In this document: positions 1 through 11,968 of the stretch, piece by piece
How the letters are laid out: each line of letters starts with the position of its first letter
Numbering within the stretch: the first letter of the stretch is position 1
Translations under genes and position numbers: made by a program
Notes under the pieces: generated by a model
Databases searched by the model: none
What the model was told of the DNA's origin: nothing
Seen by the model: the letters and a program-made list of their open reading frames with translations, nothing else
DNA from: Posidonia oceanica
Lineage: Eukaryota; Streptophyta; Magnoliopsida; Alismatales; Posidoniaceae
Direction of reading: 5' to 3'
Assembly: GCA_037176725.1 (NCBI GenBank)
Contig: JAZBRS010000029.1
Coordinates: 43,162,001-43,226,000, forward strand
DNA length: 64,000 bases

Positions 1-3000
1 TGCTAAAATGCAAGACTAGGTGAATGCAGGATGCGTGCAAAAGCAAGAAAAAGCAAAGAGAAGAAACTGGGAAAAAACCAGGAGTTCAGAAAGCATTTTG
101 AAAAAGAAAGGGGCTAAAAATGCAAATTTTCCAGAAAACAGGGGTCCACAGGAAAGGATTTCGAAAACAGGAGAGGACAGAGGTCCATTTTGCAAAAAAC
201 TAGGCTCAGAAAGCTGTTTTGAAAAGAGGGTATGCTTTAAAAGAGGTTTTGAAAGCAGAAAGAAGTCAGAGTGCAATTTTGGAAAAATTGGGGTCTAAAA
301 CGCAAATTTTCCAAAAAACAGGGTTCTGGGGAGTCTGGGAATACTAGTGGAGGGTCTACATGCAATTTGGCAAGCATAGGAGCTAGGATGCAAGTTTAGG
401 GGCAAAACAGTCTTTTTACATGGTTTTTGAAAGATGCAAGGACCTATGTGTGATTTTTAAATCATGCAGGGGTCAAATATGCAATTTTATATGCAAAACA
501 TGCTCTGAAAATCAGATAACAGGACTGCAGTGCAATTTCTGGAAAAAACAGGGTTGAAAATGCAATGTAATAAGCCAAAATACATGCATAACAGCTACTG
601 TCCATTTAAAATGGACCTAAATGCAAATATGCAAAAACAGAGGAAAAGAAATGCAATGCAGCAAGCAAAAAATAAAAATAAAACCTAAGTCCTACAGTGC
701 AATGGACTAAAATGCAAAAACAGAAACTAAGAAGGTCCTAGAATGCAATGCAGTATGGTAAAATGCATGCAATTAAATTAACTGATTTAAGACAGGACTT
801 ACATGCAAAAACCAAAAGCAGAGGGGCTAAACTACAAAATATTATAACAGCACAGTACAGTAACAGGACTAAAAGGCAAATATAGGAAAACAGAAACATA
901 AGTTGCAATTTAGCATAGTATTTAATTAAAAACTAAGCAAAATAAATGGCAGGAGGACTGAAACGCAAAAATAACAGAACTTAAGCTAAACATGCAATAT
1001 TTACACTTAAAACTATATAAACAAGAAAATAATTGCACAGTAACTGGTCGACGGCGACGAGTACTGTAGCAGAACGCCGGCAGTGCTCGTGACCGCCGAC
1101 AGGGGAGGCAGAGGAGGTGCTGCCTGACGGAGGGTGATGTCGGCGTCCATGCGGAGCTCCGGAGCGAGTCAGAGCGGCATTCTGTTGGTCGGAGCGTCCG
1201 GAGGAACAGCAGCCGGCGCCGGAGAAGGAGAACTGACCGGCGAGTCGAGGACGGAGCAGGAGATTGGGAAAGCTTCTTCTGGGCGGCGGGAAAGCATCAG
1301 GGGGAGAAGAGGAAGCTAGGGGAGGTTGGACTGACCTGATTCCGCGTCTGAGTCGCCCTCCCGACGTCGGTGGCTTCAGCAGTCGCCGGAGGAGGCCGTC
1401 TGGTCGCCGCGGTGATCGTCAGTCGCTCGCGAAGGTTGGAGCTGCCTCAGAACATCCCTCCGGTGCTTCCTGATCGACCGGACTGAAGCTCTACAGCTCG
1501 GGTGAGGATTCGGCACTTTTGGGTTCTCAGAATGCTGCCGGAGGTTGGGGAGGGTGTTTGCTGCTCCTCAGGCTGGATGGAGTGTTCTGGAAGATTGCTG
1601 GAGGTGCGGGGAGTGAATTTGGATGACTGGCTTAGGTTTTTGGAGGGTGTGGAGGAAGTTTGAGAGTTGAGTCGATTTTGGGTCTGGAGGTGACACAGGT
1701 GTTTGTTGTGCTGTTCTTGGTCTGTGGTGGGTGGCTGGTTTTGATGGTTGGTGTTTTGAGAAGGTGGAGGTCTAGTGAGTCTCTGGATGAAGTTTGGGAG
1801 AAGGCGGTGAGCTGGAGTAGAGGGAATTGTGAATGGAGTTAGGTTGGGTTTACAGTTGGAGCTTCAGGTGGTGTTCAGGTGATTTGGGGTGGTTCCAGGC
1901 AGTGGAAAGGCAATGGGACGGTGGAGGATGAAGGTCTGGTGTTGGGTGAGATTGGGGAAGCAAAGGGGAGAAGAATGGAGGCTGGGAAAGGTGTCGGATT
2001 ACTGGGAAAGAAAGAGAAGGATTTGCTGAGGATTTCGGCAGAGAGGGGGAAAGGAATTGGGTGGAAGCTGCTGGAGAATTGGAGGCTCTCTCCGGGACGC
2101 AAAGGTGGACACTCAAACCACTCTCTCTGACCACTCTCTCTTCTGGAAATGGAGGAGGCAGAGAAGAAGAGGAAGGAGTCGGGTGGAGGAAGCGGAATGG
2201 ATTCTGGTTCACTAACTGCTGGTGGTGGTTTGCTTGTTGCTCGCTCTCACAGGTTGCCAACTGAAGGTCCACTCCAAAAACCAGATTGAAGGAAGGACGG
2301 GGGATTATATCAAGAGGAGCTGGCTGCTGGCGCGCTGCTGAATTTCAAACTCGTCGGCGGCACTGCAGCAGACAGGAGACGGCGAGGCGACCGGCATTCA
2401 ATGCCTCCCGAAAAGAAGCTGAGATAGGAGAGGGCGGCGAGTTGCTGTAGATGAAAGGATGGAGCTTCGAAATTCAAATGAGGAGGGAATGGCAGCTGGC
2501 CGCTCGCGGGAAGAACTGCAGAAAATCTGCAGAAGGAGAAGGAGGAAGACGGAGGGCGTGGGTCGGACTGTGCGGGCCGAAGGGAAAAAGCGGAGAAATA
2601 AAAGAAAAAGGAAACGGGCTGGATTAAGCCCAGTAAGGAAAAGTAAGAAAGAAAGAAGGGAAATAAGAAAGAAAGAGGGGGCAAAAAGGGGAAATAAAAT
2701 TGGTAAAAAAAAAGGAACTAAAAATAAATAAAAATACTAGAGAGGTTTTGCTGTAGATTAGGATTTTAATTAAAATTTTTAATGGTCAATTTGAGTTGAT
2801 TAATGTGTTTTGGGCTTGATTAGGGTTTTAGGGCTTTGGTTTTGCTTTTAATTAGTTTTCTCTTGATTAAATGTTTGTTAAACCCTTTTTAAATTATTTT
2901 GAAAATTGTGTTCCCCTTGTTGGACACTTAGGATATTAATTAGGATTTTTTTAGGATTTATTTCGTATTAATTAGGGTTGGTTTTAGGTTCTTAAGTTTT

Positions 3001-4205
3001 AGTCTTTTTTAGGGTTTTTTCCTTCTTAAGTCTTTTAAGTTATGTTTTGATTTTTATTTGTTGATTTTTCCTTGAAGTTTTTTAGTTGGGTTTTTCTGGT
3101 TTGATAGGGTGTTTTTTAAGTCTTTCAGATGTGTTTTTCTTTTCTTTTTTAATTAAGTTTTTAACTTGTTTTTCTTATGTTTATTAGGTTAAGTCGTTTG
3201 CCTTCTTTAATTACTTGTTTTGGTGTTTGATTTTTAATTCTTCTTTTTAGGGTTTGTCTTTTAATTCTTCTGATGGGGTTTTTATTTTTGGTGGGTTTTG
3301 ATTTTATTTTAGCTTTTTTCTTGATTTTTCAGTGTTTTCTTTTGATTTGTTTTGCATTTTTTAGCTTACATGTTTGGTTCTCTTCTTAGCTTGCCTTAGT
3401 TAATTTTAGGTTTTTAATTGCTTGTTTAATGTTTTTTAATTGTTTTTCTTAGGGTTCTGATTTTTCCTTTTATGTTTTGGGGTTTTACAGATTTTTAGGG
3501 GTTTTTATGGATTTTTGCAAAAGAGAGAAAAGCAAAAGAGAAGGAGGAAAGAAATGGAAGAAAGAGGGAAATAAAAGGAAAAGAGATAGGTTGGAGGAAA
3601 ACGATTTTTAAAATTCAGAGAAAATATTAAAAATAAAGTAAAAATAGGGATAAGATAGAGGAAGGATAGAAGTACGGAGGGGGCCCACAGCCAGACCAGA
3701 AAAAGCATAAGAAAAGGATGAAAAGAGAGATGATAATCAGGAGAGAGAGAGAGGAGAGAGAAAATGATAATCCCGGAGAGAGAAGAGGATAATTTGGGTG
3801 AAAGAGGGTCTTAATGGTCTTGGAATGGGGTGAAAATTGGTGAGTGGGTAGTCTAGGGTTTGAAGTGTTGGTTCTAAAGTTTCGGTTTGATTCTAAGGAG
3901 GTTTTGGAGGGGTTTCAAGGTGTAGAAAAAGGCTAGTTTCATCTAGGTTTTCTATAGTTTTTGGGAATGGGTTAGGTTTGGAAATTTCTAGGTTTTTAGG
4001 TAGGTTTGTTGAGTGGATGTTGGTGGGTTTTCCTATGGATTTTGGTTAGGTTTTGAGGTTGGGAAGAAGGGTAAAGGTTTAGGTCAAGACAGGCTGATTT
4101 TGAAGGGTAGAGAGGAGGATTAGGGCTAGGGTTTGGTTGGGGTTTGATCCAGCAATCACCAAGAGGGCTCCAAGGGTCCGGGCCTGCCAAGATGGGGTGT
4201 CAACT
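1..4205 (-). repeat. E1 3' LTR (partial)
   Basis: This matches 18925-23129 almost base for base. On the minus strand the LTR begins at 4205 next to the PPT and runs off the left window edge, so about 1.6 kb of its 3' end is not seen. The first base has mutated: it reads AGTTGACACCCC where the other copy reads TGTTGACACCCC. The LTR holds an A+T-rich stretch with TTTAGGG-like words (2740-3520 on the plus strand), a GC-rich stretch (1030-2560) and a purine-rich stretch (3510-3790). A TATA-like word at 2303-2313 (minus TTGATATAATC) is the best promoter candidate I can see, but it is unproven. The ORFs here are low-complexity and I do not call them genes. Confidence 0.93.
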
Positions 4206-4219
4206 GATGCCCCTCCCTG
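4206..4219 (-). other. E1 polypurine tract (PPT)
   Basis: On the minus strand CAGGGAGGGGCATC abuts the 3' LTR start. The same 14 bases abut the E2 3' LTR at 35217-35230, in the position expected for the plus-strand primer. Confidence 0.85.
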
Positions 4220-4779
4220 AGCGAGGGCAAGCGGAGCGCGGCCGCTGCTCAGGGTTGACAAGACACCCCATCTGACCGGCGGGAGCAGCGGGTTGCTATG
4301 GGCGTGAGCCACTTATTCGGCGGATGCACTGAAGGTCGTAGCCCGTTGCCGCAATGCAAGATGCCAGTGCAGATGGATGCTGTGCTGTGTGTATGCATGC
4401 TGATGCGAGTGCAATGCAAGAGTTAGTACAAAAGTTAGTGCAGCTATAAGAAAATGCTGATGCTGTGCAAGTGATACTGATGATGCTAAAGTGTTATGCA
4501 GTGCTAGCTAAGAAAGTGCTGAGATGATGCAAAGAAAATGATAAAAAGGCGCGATGTGGTGCGAATGTCCGGCAGGGAGGCCAGACTTGCACGACAAAGC
4601 GAAGGAAAACAGGGTGCAGCTGGTCCCTGCCCGGGGAGCAAGCTAGCAGGAAAGAAGGGTGCGAGGGGAGAGAGGCCAACTCTCCTATCGCAGAAAGGGG
4701 GTGCGCGACTTCGTCTTCCTGTGACAAGGCCGCGCCGAAAAGGAGAAAAAAAAAATGATAAGGTGACGGGCTTATCGTC
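4220..4779 (-). other. E1 3' noncoding region before the PPT
   Basis: There is no credible gene here. The minus strand reads GC-rich sequence, then GCAT/GCACTAAC-rich sequence. The last 120 bases, including GTGACTCACGCCCATAGCAA-like and GGGTGTCTTGTC words, align with 35090-35216 before the E2 PPT, so this is a conserved 3' leader to the PPT. Confidence 0.7.
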
Positions 4780-5690
4780 CGGATAGTTTACGGTCCTATC
4801 AACCGGGAGTGACAGTTTACGGTCCTGTCAACCAGAGGCAGTTGTGAGTGATAGTTACTGGATATCAGCCGTATAACATGGTTGTGGGATAGTTTACAGT
4901 CCTATCAACTGGCGGATAGTTTACAGACCTATCAACTGGCGGATAGTTTACAGACCTATCAACTAGCGGATAGTTTACAGACCTATCAACTGGAAGCCAC
5001 AAACCATGAGGGATAGTTACTGGATATCAGCCGTATAACGCAATGCCGGATAGTTTACAGTCTATCATCTGGAGCGACAGTTTACGGTCCTGTCAACCGG
5101 CGGATAGTTTACAGACCTATCAACTGGAGGATAGTTTACAGTCCTATCAACTGGAAACGGCATTGCGAGGGACAGTTACTGGATGTCAGCCGTATAACAT
5201 GATTGCGCGTGGTAGTTTACAGTCCTACCAACTGGCAGATAGTTTACAGACCTATCAACTGGAGCGACAGTTTACGGTCCTGTCAACCGGCGGATAGTTT
5301 ACAGACCTATCAACTGGAAACGCGCAATGATGAGGGATAGTTACTGGATATCAGCCGTATAATGCAATTGCTGGTGATAGTTTAGGAGTATCAGCTTAAC
5401 GACAGTTTACGGTCCTATCAACCGGTGGATAGTTTACAGACCTATCAACTGGAGGATAGTTTACAGTCCTATCAACTGGAAACCGCAATTGCAAGGGACA
5501 GTTACTGGATGTCAGCCGTATAACGTAATTGCACGCGATAGTTTACAGACCTATCAACTGGAGCGACAGTTTACGGTCCTATCAACCGGCGGATAGTTTA
5601 CAGACCTATCAACTGGAAAAGTGCAATTACGAGGGACAGTTACTGGATGTCAGCCGTATAACACAACTGCGGGCCGACCATGGATCGACC
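4780..5690 (-). repeat. E1 3' tandem array a: 26-bp hairpin modules in about 160-bp higher-order units
   Basis: On the plus strand the unit is GATAGTTTACAGACCTATC plus AACTGGCG-type spacer. A marker GTTACTGGATATCAGCCGTA recurs at about 130-168-bp steps (near 4855, 5016, 5176, 5338, 5509, 5639), giving a higher-order repeat. Each module is a hairpin and its stem varies in a paired way: GATAG/CTATC, GACAG/CTGTC and GGTAG/CTACC. It is homologous to the E2 arrays at 31236-31440 and 32886-33640. Confidence 0.88.
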
Positions 5691-5872
5691 AGAAGATAGT
5701 TTAGGAATATCAGCCTGAGATAGTTTCGGATATCAGCCTAGCACGAGTGATTGATAGATGATAGTTTAGGAATATCAGCCTGAGATAGTTTCGGATATCA
5801 GCCTAGCACGAGTGATTGATAGATGATAGTTTAGGAATATCAGCCTGAGAGTGATTGATTGATTGATAAGAG
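5691..5872 (-). repeat. E1 3' tandem array b: 65-bp unit, nearly 3 copies
   Basis: Plus-strand units start near 5693, 5758 and 5823. Each joins GATAGTTTAGGAATATCAGC and GATAGTTTCGGATATCAGCC modules to an ACGAGTGATTGATAG spacer. The modules have GATA/TATC stems like array a. Confidence 0.85.
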
Positions 5873-5879
5873 GGGGCAA

Positions 5880-6200
5880 GATCATGATGAGAATGATAAG
5901 ATATCGGACTTATCGGTCGGCAAAGAGGGGATGAGGTAATGATGAGAAGTTGATCTAAAGAGGGGGACGAGATCATGATGAGAAATTAATCTAAAGAGGG
6001 GGATGAGATCATGATGAGAAATTAAGCTAAAGAGGGAGATGAGATCATGATGAGAAATTAGTCTAAAGAGGGGGGTGAGATCATGATGAGAAGTTAAGCT
6101 AAAGAGGGGGATGAGATCATGATGAGAAGTGTTGATTGATAAGATATCGGACTTATCGGCCGGCAAAGAAGGGATAAGGGAATGATGAGAAGAAATCATC
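5880..6200 (-). repeat. E1 3' tandem array c: about 36-bp unit, about 6 copies
   Basis: The repeated plus-strand unit contains AAAGAGGGGGATGAGATCAT followed by GATGAGAAATTAAGCT. It is bracketed by GATAAGATATCGGACTTATC copies near 5896 and 6138, which are themselves hairpin-forming. The 105-residue reading frame across it is a by-product of the repeat. Confidence 0.85.
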
Positions 6201-6266
6201 CCATGACGCCAGGAACGTCATAGGGGAAAGAGGGAAAGAATGATACCAAGGGGCGATCAAAAGATG

Positions 6267-6293
6267 CCCCTGGTGTCGGGATGACACCAGGGG
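6267..6293. repeat. E1 11-bp perfect-stem hairpin, copy 1
   Basis: CCCCTGGTGTC, loop GGGAT, then GACACCAGGGG. Compared with copies at 6777-6803 and 33310-33338, the pair TGTC/GACA replaces TATC/GATA, a compensated change. Confidence 0.85.
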
Positions 6294-6359
6294 TTGGCCA
6301 GCGCGTCCTTGGCATCGAAAGGAGAGAGTGATGACAAGAGTGTCGTGCTTGTCAGACGA

Positions 6360-7040
6360 GTAGTTTGGGGTACCAGCCCACGAGGGACTCAGCTGAGGGC
6401 GATCAGCTGGGGACTCAGCTGGGGGTGACCAGCCGAGAAGAGTGTCAGGTTGACGGACCTTTCGCCGAGCAGTTTGGGGTGCCAGCCCGCAGAGATAATG
6501 ATCCAGCTGGGGGCGACCAACTGGGGACTCGACTGGGGATGACCAGCCAAGAAGAGTGTCAGGTTGACGGACCTTTCGCCGAGCAGTTTGGGGTGCCAGC
6601 CCGTAGAGATAATGATCCAGCTAGGGGCGACCAACTGGGGACTCGATTGGGGATGACCAGCCAAGAAGAGTGTCAGGTTGACGGACCTTTCGCCGAGCAG
6701 TTTGGGGTGCCAGCCCTCAGAGAACTCAGCTGGGGATGATCAGCTGGGGATGATACCACAGGGCGGCCAAAAGATGCCCCTGGTATCAGGATGATACCAG
6801 GGGATGGCCGATGCGCCCCTGGCATCAGGATGCAAAGATAGATGAGCGAGTGGATGGAAGATAGGTTGACGGATCCATCGCCGAGCAGTTTGGGGTGCCA
6901 GCCCGCAAGGGACTCAGCTGAGGATGAACAGCTGAGGAGGGTGACAGGTTGACGGACCTTTCGCCGGGCAGTTTGGGGTGCCAGCCTGTAGAGAACTGCG
7001 GTCCAGCCGAGGATGACCAGCTGGGGACGCCGGACGGCGG
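6360..7040 (-). repeat. E1 3' tandem array d: 114-bp unit, 3 good copies plus decayed copies
   Basis: GACGGACCTTTCGCCGAGCA begins at 6452, 6566 and 6680, and decayed forms lie near 6865 and 6952. On the element's sense strand the unit contains GGGCTGGCACCCCAAACTGC then GGTCCGTCAACC. This aligns with the E2 module GGGCTGGCAGCCCTAACTGC then GGTCCGTTAACC. The 124-residue plus-strand frame across it is repeat-derived. Confidence 0.87.
6777..6803. repeat. E1 11-bp perfect-stem hairpin, copy 2
   Basis: CCCCTGGTATC, loop AGGAT, then GATACCAGGGG. It has the same flanks (GATGCCCC before, GGCC after) as copy 1. Confidence 0.85.
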
Positions 7041-7301
7041 AGCTTGATGTCGCGGGCCCGCAGATGCTCTGGGCCCCGGATTGGGTGCTGAGGACTTCGC
7101 CGCGTTGGAATGTCTGCAAGTCTGATTAGAGGGCCCAAGATAATGATGATGATGATATGCAATGCAGCAAAGAGTCTTGATGTGCAAACAGAAAGCAAAA
7201 ACAGTTTCCACTGATATGATCTTGATAAGTACAATGCCTGTGGCAGGCCAGAAATGTACAGCACAATTTGAAAGAAGACCACATGATGGTCGCACAAGGG
7301 C

Positions 7302-8504
7302 CTAGTCAACCCGGGCCTTCTTTGGCTGCCTGGAGTCGGGGAATAAGGGGCCGCCTGGCGGGACTTCAGTGATTGGCCAGAGCCGTCGGACTTCAGCTTC
7401 ATAATCAGGAGTGCATCCTGTACCTCTCACAGCTGCAATGTCTGTAGATTGGACCCCATGCTGCATCAGACTAGCAAGCTTCTTGGTTGGGGCAATGGTG
7501 CTGAGAGGATAAGTCTGTAGAAGCTCGGGCGCTGTACTGTCAATGAAAGCGCCCTGCTGGAAGCCGAACTGGCGCATGACCCTGATTGGATGGTACTCTA
7601 CGCCTGCTGTGAAGCCTGGAAGAATGATCAGCTGCGTGTCACGCATGCTGAAGAAGATTGTGAATGGCTCTGCTGCAGAAGGAACGATGCGCCAGATCAC
7701 AGCGTCGTCAGTTAGTGCTGACAGCCTCTCGTACTCGTCTTTGACGCTCTTGTCTGCTCTGGTTCGGGCGCTGCTGCAGTAGGCTTCGAAGGCATGCATT
7801 TGAGGGCGCAGGAAGTCCATTTCTAAGTGCGCGGTCAGCCAGACTTGTATCAGTGCTCCGCAACCGTGGAAGTGGTGGCAGCGATGAGAAATGCGGTCCA
7901 GCCCGCAATAAGTCTCTGCCAAGACAACTGGTGCCAGATCTATGTGCTGGGTCACCACAGCTAGTGCAATTTCTGCGACCTCGATGGCCACTGTCAGTCG
8001 GCCATGAGTAAAGATTAGCTCGCCCAGAAAGCGGATGACGAATCCTCGGAGCCACAGCTCATCTCCGAGGTCAGCGCGCTTGTTCAAGATATCATCAAAG
8101 TGTGCAAGGCGAAGCATGGGCTCTGGTCCACTGGTGCAGATTAGCTTCTGTCGGCAGTCTTGAGTGGAGAGCCCAGTCAGTTGGCTCAGGACTTGGAGGT
8201 ATCCGTCGCGCCTCATGAAAACGGGCGGTCCCAAGATCTTTGAAAAGCCACAGACCCGACGCACCTCTTCTAGTGTAGGTGTCAGCTTAGTTTTGTTGAA
8301 ACGGAAGACATGGTGTGCCGGCTTCCAGAATCTCGCGGCGGCACACAGAAGGTGGCGGCTGACCTCCACATCAGCAGCCTTTAGCAGCTTGGTTGGTATG
8401 CCCTACAGGCGCAACTTTTCACAGTCCTGTTGTGTGAGCCTGCTGATCCATTCTCGCAGGGTTTCCGAGCAATGTGCGGGAGTCAGCAGAGTAGGAAAAC
8501 CCAT
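7302..8504 (-). pseudogene. E1 PMD/DUF7745-like protein gene, sense to pol, intronless, one in-frame stop
   Basis: It reads about 400 codons on the minus strand. I chose the ATG at 8504 (MGFPTLLTPAHC...), because homologous reading continues upstream of the first open ATG. One in-frame TAG at 8403-8405 splits it. The body contains FWKPAHHVFRF, LTPTLEEVRRVCGF, FVIRFLGELIF and VIWRIVPSAAEPF motifs, which resemble the plant mobile domain / DUF7745 family found in plant genomes and in Tat-lineage elements (recalled, not searched). Its role in the element is unknown. The E3 homologue (38548-39671) carries a 77-nt intron after the codon matching ALIQ; here the reading passes straight through ALIQVWL. 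It lies between integrase and the 3' arrays, in the same direction as integrase. Confidence 0.75.
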
Positions 8505-9993
8505 TATACTTGATTGCAGAAGACAGGCTGATTACTGCAAGGCTTGAAGGTACCTGCTATCAATAAACAGTCAGATCTCACAGGTATGTAATCACTGACA
8601 ACAAGCAGAAACTGAGACTGAAAATGTAGTTCCATATGCATCTAGGCAAAGTGATAACAGAACATAGCAATTGAGCACTAATAAGCAGGGGGATTCTGCA
8701 GCAGCCTTGCGGACACGGGGGCGAGGGTTGGTAGGAAATCTGGACCAGCGCAGCTTGAGTGTCGTCGATGTGCCTCTGCTGGGGAGAAGTACTGCCTCAG
8801 GACCTGAGCGTGTTGCAGAGCGGAGAGATTAGCGGAAGGGGAAAGGAAAGAAGGAAGATGCATGAATGCAAGATGCTAGTGATATGCTTATGAGGATGAA
8901 TATTATTGGATGAATAAGTATGCTTGAATGGATGGATATGCTTGGGTGGATGGGTATGCTTGAGTGCCCTTAGCGTACGGAGTGCCTTGGTGCCTGCTGC
9001 AGAGGAAGGGAGTGGCCCTTGACTCACTGGGCCCTACTCAGACTCTCGGCTTATTGGTGGCGCTCCGGAACAGGTTGTTGGCATTATACAGGTGGTGATG
9101 TGGTGAGGACAGGCTACTGGCTGCACTCTCAGGACCTACACCTATTCTTTCAGCTCTTTTTTTTTTTTTTTTTTTGAAAGGTTTCTCCCTCATAGGTATG
9201 CAGTCTTTCTCTGCCCCTAGCTAGGAGAAGGTATGTGTTTGCTCTTGGGAGGATGTGGTAGACCCCTTTTCCAGGCTTGACATGCTGGGGATCTCTAGTA
9301 AAGTATGGGGGATAACGGTGCCTGTGTTTTTTGGGCTACCTTTGCCCTTTTCTTCTTCTCTCTTTTTTTGTTGTTTTGCTTGCTTTTCTCCTTTTTTGTT
9401 TTTGTTCTATCTCTTTTTCTCCTTTTTTTTTTGCTTGATCTTTTTTCTCTCTTTTTTTTTTTCAGGCTTTTGCTATCCCCATTCTGGTGGCAAAAGAAGG
9501 GTGCTTGAATTGTAATGGATTTAGGCTTTGGGTCTGCTGTGTGATGGGTAGAAGGAGCAGGGTTAGACTGCACACCCCTATCTCTAGGGCCGGCTTCTGT
9601 CTTCGTCTTCTGTTCCTTGGAGGTGCCCAAACCTAGATGTCTATTCTCACTTTTTTTCAAGCTCACAACCTAACATTTTTTCTCCCTCAGAGGTGTATGT
9701 CCTTGTGAGATTGGGCAGTTCGCCTGTCCTTATTGGTGGTGGCTCCCTCACTTGCTAAGACATCTAAGTAGTGCCAGGTGAGGCAGGGTGACTCTTTCCA
9801 GAGCAGGCAAGCATTTCCGGTTGTCATCACCGGGCGGAAGATGCAATGCTTGAGAGGATGACGATGATGATTTGAAAAGAAAGAATGCATGAGTTGAAAG
9901 GATGATGATGATGATTTGAAGTAGAGTTGAAGCAAGAAGGCGAGAATGCAAGTGTAGGTGGGAGAAGGACATCTGCAATGGGGCCGCTTTCGG
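8505..9993 (-). other. E1 spacer between integrase and PMD-like gene
   Basis: I found no supported gene. It contains a long T tract near 9158-9174, T-rich sequence to 9475, and GATGATGATG runs near 9865-9920. Plus-strand 8999-9200 aligns with 40362-40565 in E3 (shared AGGACCTACACCTA and CTCCCTCATAGG words), so it is a conserved noncoding part of the lineage. Confidence 0.65.
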
Positions 9994-10895
9994 CTACTGA
10001 TAGTATTTCTTCAGATAGCAGAGGTTGACGGGCTCAGACTGCTCGACCTGGTCCATATCCTCAAGAGTTACAGCGCCTCCCGAAGAGATCTGCTTGACCA
10101 CAAAGGGGCCACGCCAATTGGGTCGGAATTTCCCTCGACCGTCAGGCAATTGAATGGCGCGCAAGACAAGGTCCCCTGGCTGGAAGCTTCTGGGCTGGAC
10201 CTTCTTCAAGAATGCTCTGCCATCCGCTTCTGATAGCAGTGAGCGTTGTGCATGGCTTGCAATCTGTGCTCATCAATCAAGTTTAGTTGGACGCAGCGGT
10301 CTTCGACCCATTCTGCTCCTTCCAACTCAGCTTCCTGTAGGATCCGCAGAGAGGGGATTTCCACTTCAACAGGTAACACCGCTTCCATGCCGTACACCAG
10401 AGAGTACGGGGTGGCTCATGTAGAGGTCCGGATTGATGTCCTGTACGCCCAGAGTGCATACTGGAGCTTGTCGTGCCAATCCTTGTGGATTTCTGCCATT
10501 TTCTTCAGGATCTTGACAATGTTCTTGTTTGCAGATTCCACTGCTCCGTTCATCTGAGGCCGATAGGGCGAGGATCGATGGTGCTTGATCTTGAGACTTT
10601 GCAGGTATTCTTCGATCCTTTTGGCAATGAAGTTTGAGCCGTTATCAGAGATGACTGAGTGCGGGACCCCATATCGGGCAACAATATTGTTTCTGATAAA
10701 TTTTTCTGTTGCCGCAGCGGTGACTGTCCTGTAAGAGGCTGCTTCCACCCACTTGGTAAAGTAATCGATCGCTACCAGAATGTAACGATGATTATTTGAA
10801 GCAGCAGGGTGGATGGCGCCAATGACATCAATCCCCCAGGTGGAGAAAGGCCATGGCGAAGACATGTTATGCAGCTGATGTGGAGGGGCCTTGAT
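9994..10895 (-). pseudogene. E1 integrase remnant
   Basis: The catalytic core is readable. GIDVIGAIH holds the first Asp, VISDNGSNF the second and MNGAVESANK the Glu, so the D,D(35)E residues are present. KWVEAAS and HHRSSPYRPQ are typical of plant Ty3/Gypsy integrases. The C-terminal part ends GKFRPNWRGPF...LKKYYQ with no chromodomain, as in Tat/Ogre elements. The gene is broken: a TGA after SIRTST (near 10416), a one-base frame change near 10206, and loss of the N-terminal zinc region. Homology starts at NFIKAPPHQLHN around 10895, where a deletion joins it out of frame to the post-protease linker. Integrase would normally insert the cDNA; this copy should be inactive. Confidence 0.9.
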
Positions 10896-11968
10896 GAAGT
10901 TGCTGTTGATGCTGCTGACTGTTCTGCTTTCTGCTCTGTTTCTGCTGCATCTACTGCTGATGCTCCTCCCTCTAGGTCTTCTAGTGTGCTCGTGGAGGAT
11001 ATGCCGGACTGGCGGCTGATCTGGTCACTGCCGCTCGACGCATTGCTCAGGTGAGGCATGGGTTGCACAAACCACCTAGACCCGCCTTCAGGTTGAAGAG
11101 TGATGAGCTCATCTGGTCTAGGGGAGTCCGGCGCTGCTGAGTCTTCTAGGACCATGATAGAAGCATGGTCCTCTTGCAGAGGAGGATCCGTAACTACGGC
11201 TTTTCCTTTCCTTTCTGCGGCTTGATGGTCTGCCAGGTCTTCTGCTATCGACTTGAGTTGTTCTTGATAAAGCAACTCTAGGTCGGACATCCAGGAATCG
11301 ACCTAGGCTTCTATCGCCACTCCTTCTTCTTCGTCTGAGGGGGAGTCGACGTAGTTGGCGCCGGGGGCCTGCGGCACTGGCTCGGCTGCAAGATGGTTCG
11401 CCGCCCTTGGAGTCTGCATGATCTGGTTCACGGGCACGTCTGCTGATGGCAATTCTGATGTAGAAGGCCCAAATAGACAGGTCAGCGGTGCTACTGATGG
11501 ATAAGCTTCCAAGGTCACTGCTGGAGAATAAGCAGGGGTGCTCTTCATAGGGCTCAAGGGCCCGGAGAGTGTAGTGCTCAGTTGGCCTTTTGTATCGGGC
11601 CGTAACTGAGAGAGCGCAGCTTCTGACGCCATAGGGTCTTGCCATGAGAGCTGCTGCAGGTTGTCAGGAGAATGCGGAGCGGACTGCGCCTGCTGCATTC
11701 CTGAAGATGATGCTGAGGGAGCGGGCTGGGCCGCGCTGCTGACTGAGCTGATGGACTGCCCCTCCAGAGATGGGGGCAGTGGCACTGATGTGTCTGTGAC
11801 CGCTGGTAGCATACTTGGTTCTGCCAAGAGGAGTGTCTCTGTCTCCTGCACTGCTGCTGACTGTTCTTGGAGAACTGTTGTGGCAGCAAAAGGATGAGAA
11901 CTTGCATCTGCCACAGGGCCTACTGTGCTGCCCGCTGTTTCTGCCAGAGGGAGAGCTAAATAAACTGA
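10896..11968 (-). pseudogene. E1 linker between protease and RT, low complexity
   Basis: This continues the gag-pro frame after a TAG at about 11968-11966 and a second TAG at about 11302-11300; E4 has Gln at the second position (VEAQVANKLEDLELL). It is rich in Ser, Pro, Ala and Gln with no fold I recognise. The end (SDLELLYQEQLKS, SIMVLEDS, PDELITLQPEGGSRWFVQPM) matches E4 at 62560-62880, so it is a conserved spacer. It stops at the deletion junction near 10895, after which RT and RNase H should follow. Confidence 0.75.

Noticed and set aside
6365..6739. 124-residue repetitive protein on the plus strand
   Set aside because: It is the 114-bp tandem repeat (divisible by three) read through, on the strand opposite to the element's genes.
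9255..9666. Phe-rich and Lys-rich frames near the T tract
   Set aside because: Low-complexity translation of a T-rich noncoding spacer. The E3 counterpart is not open.
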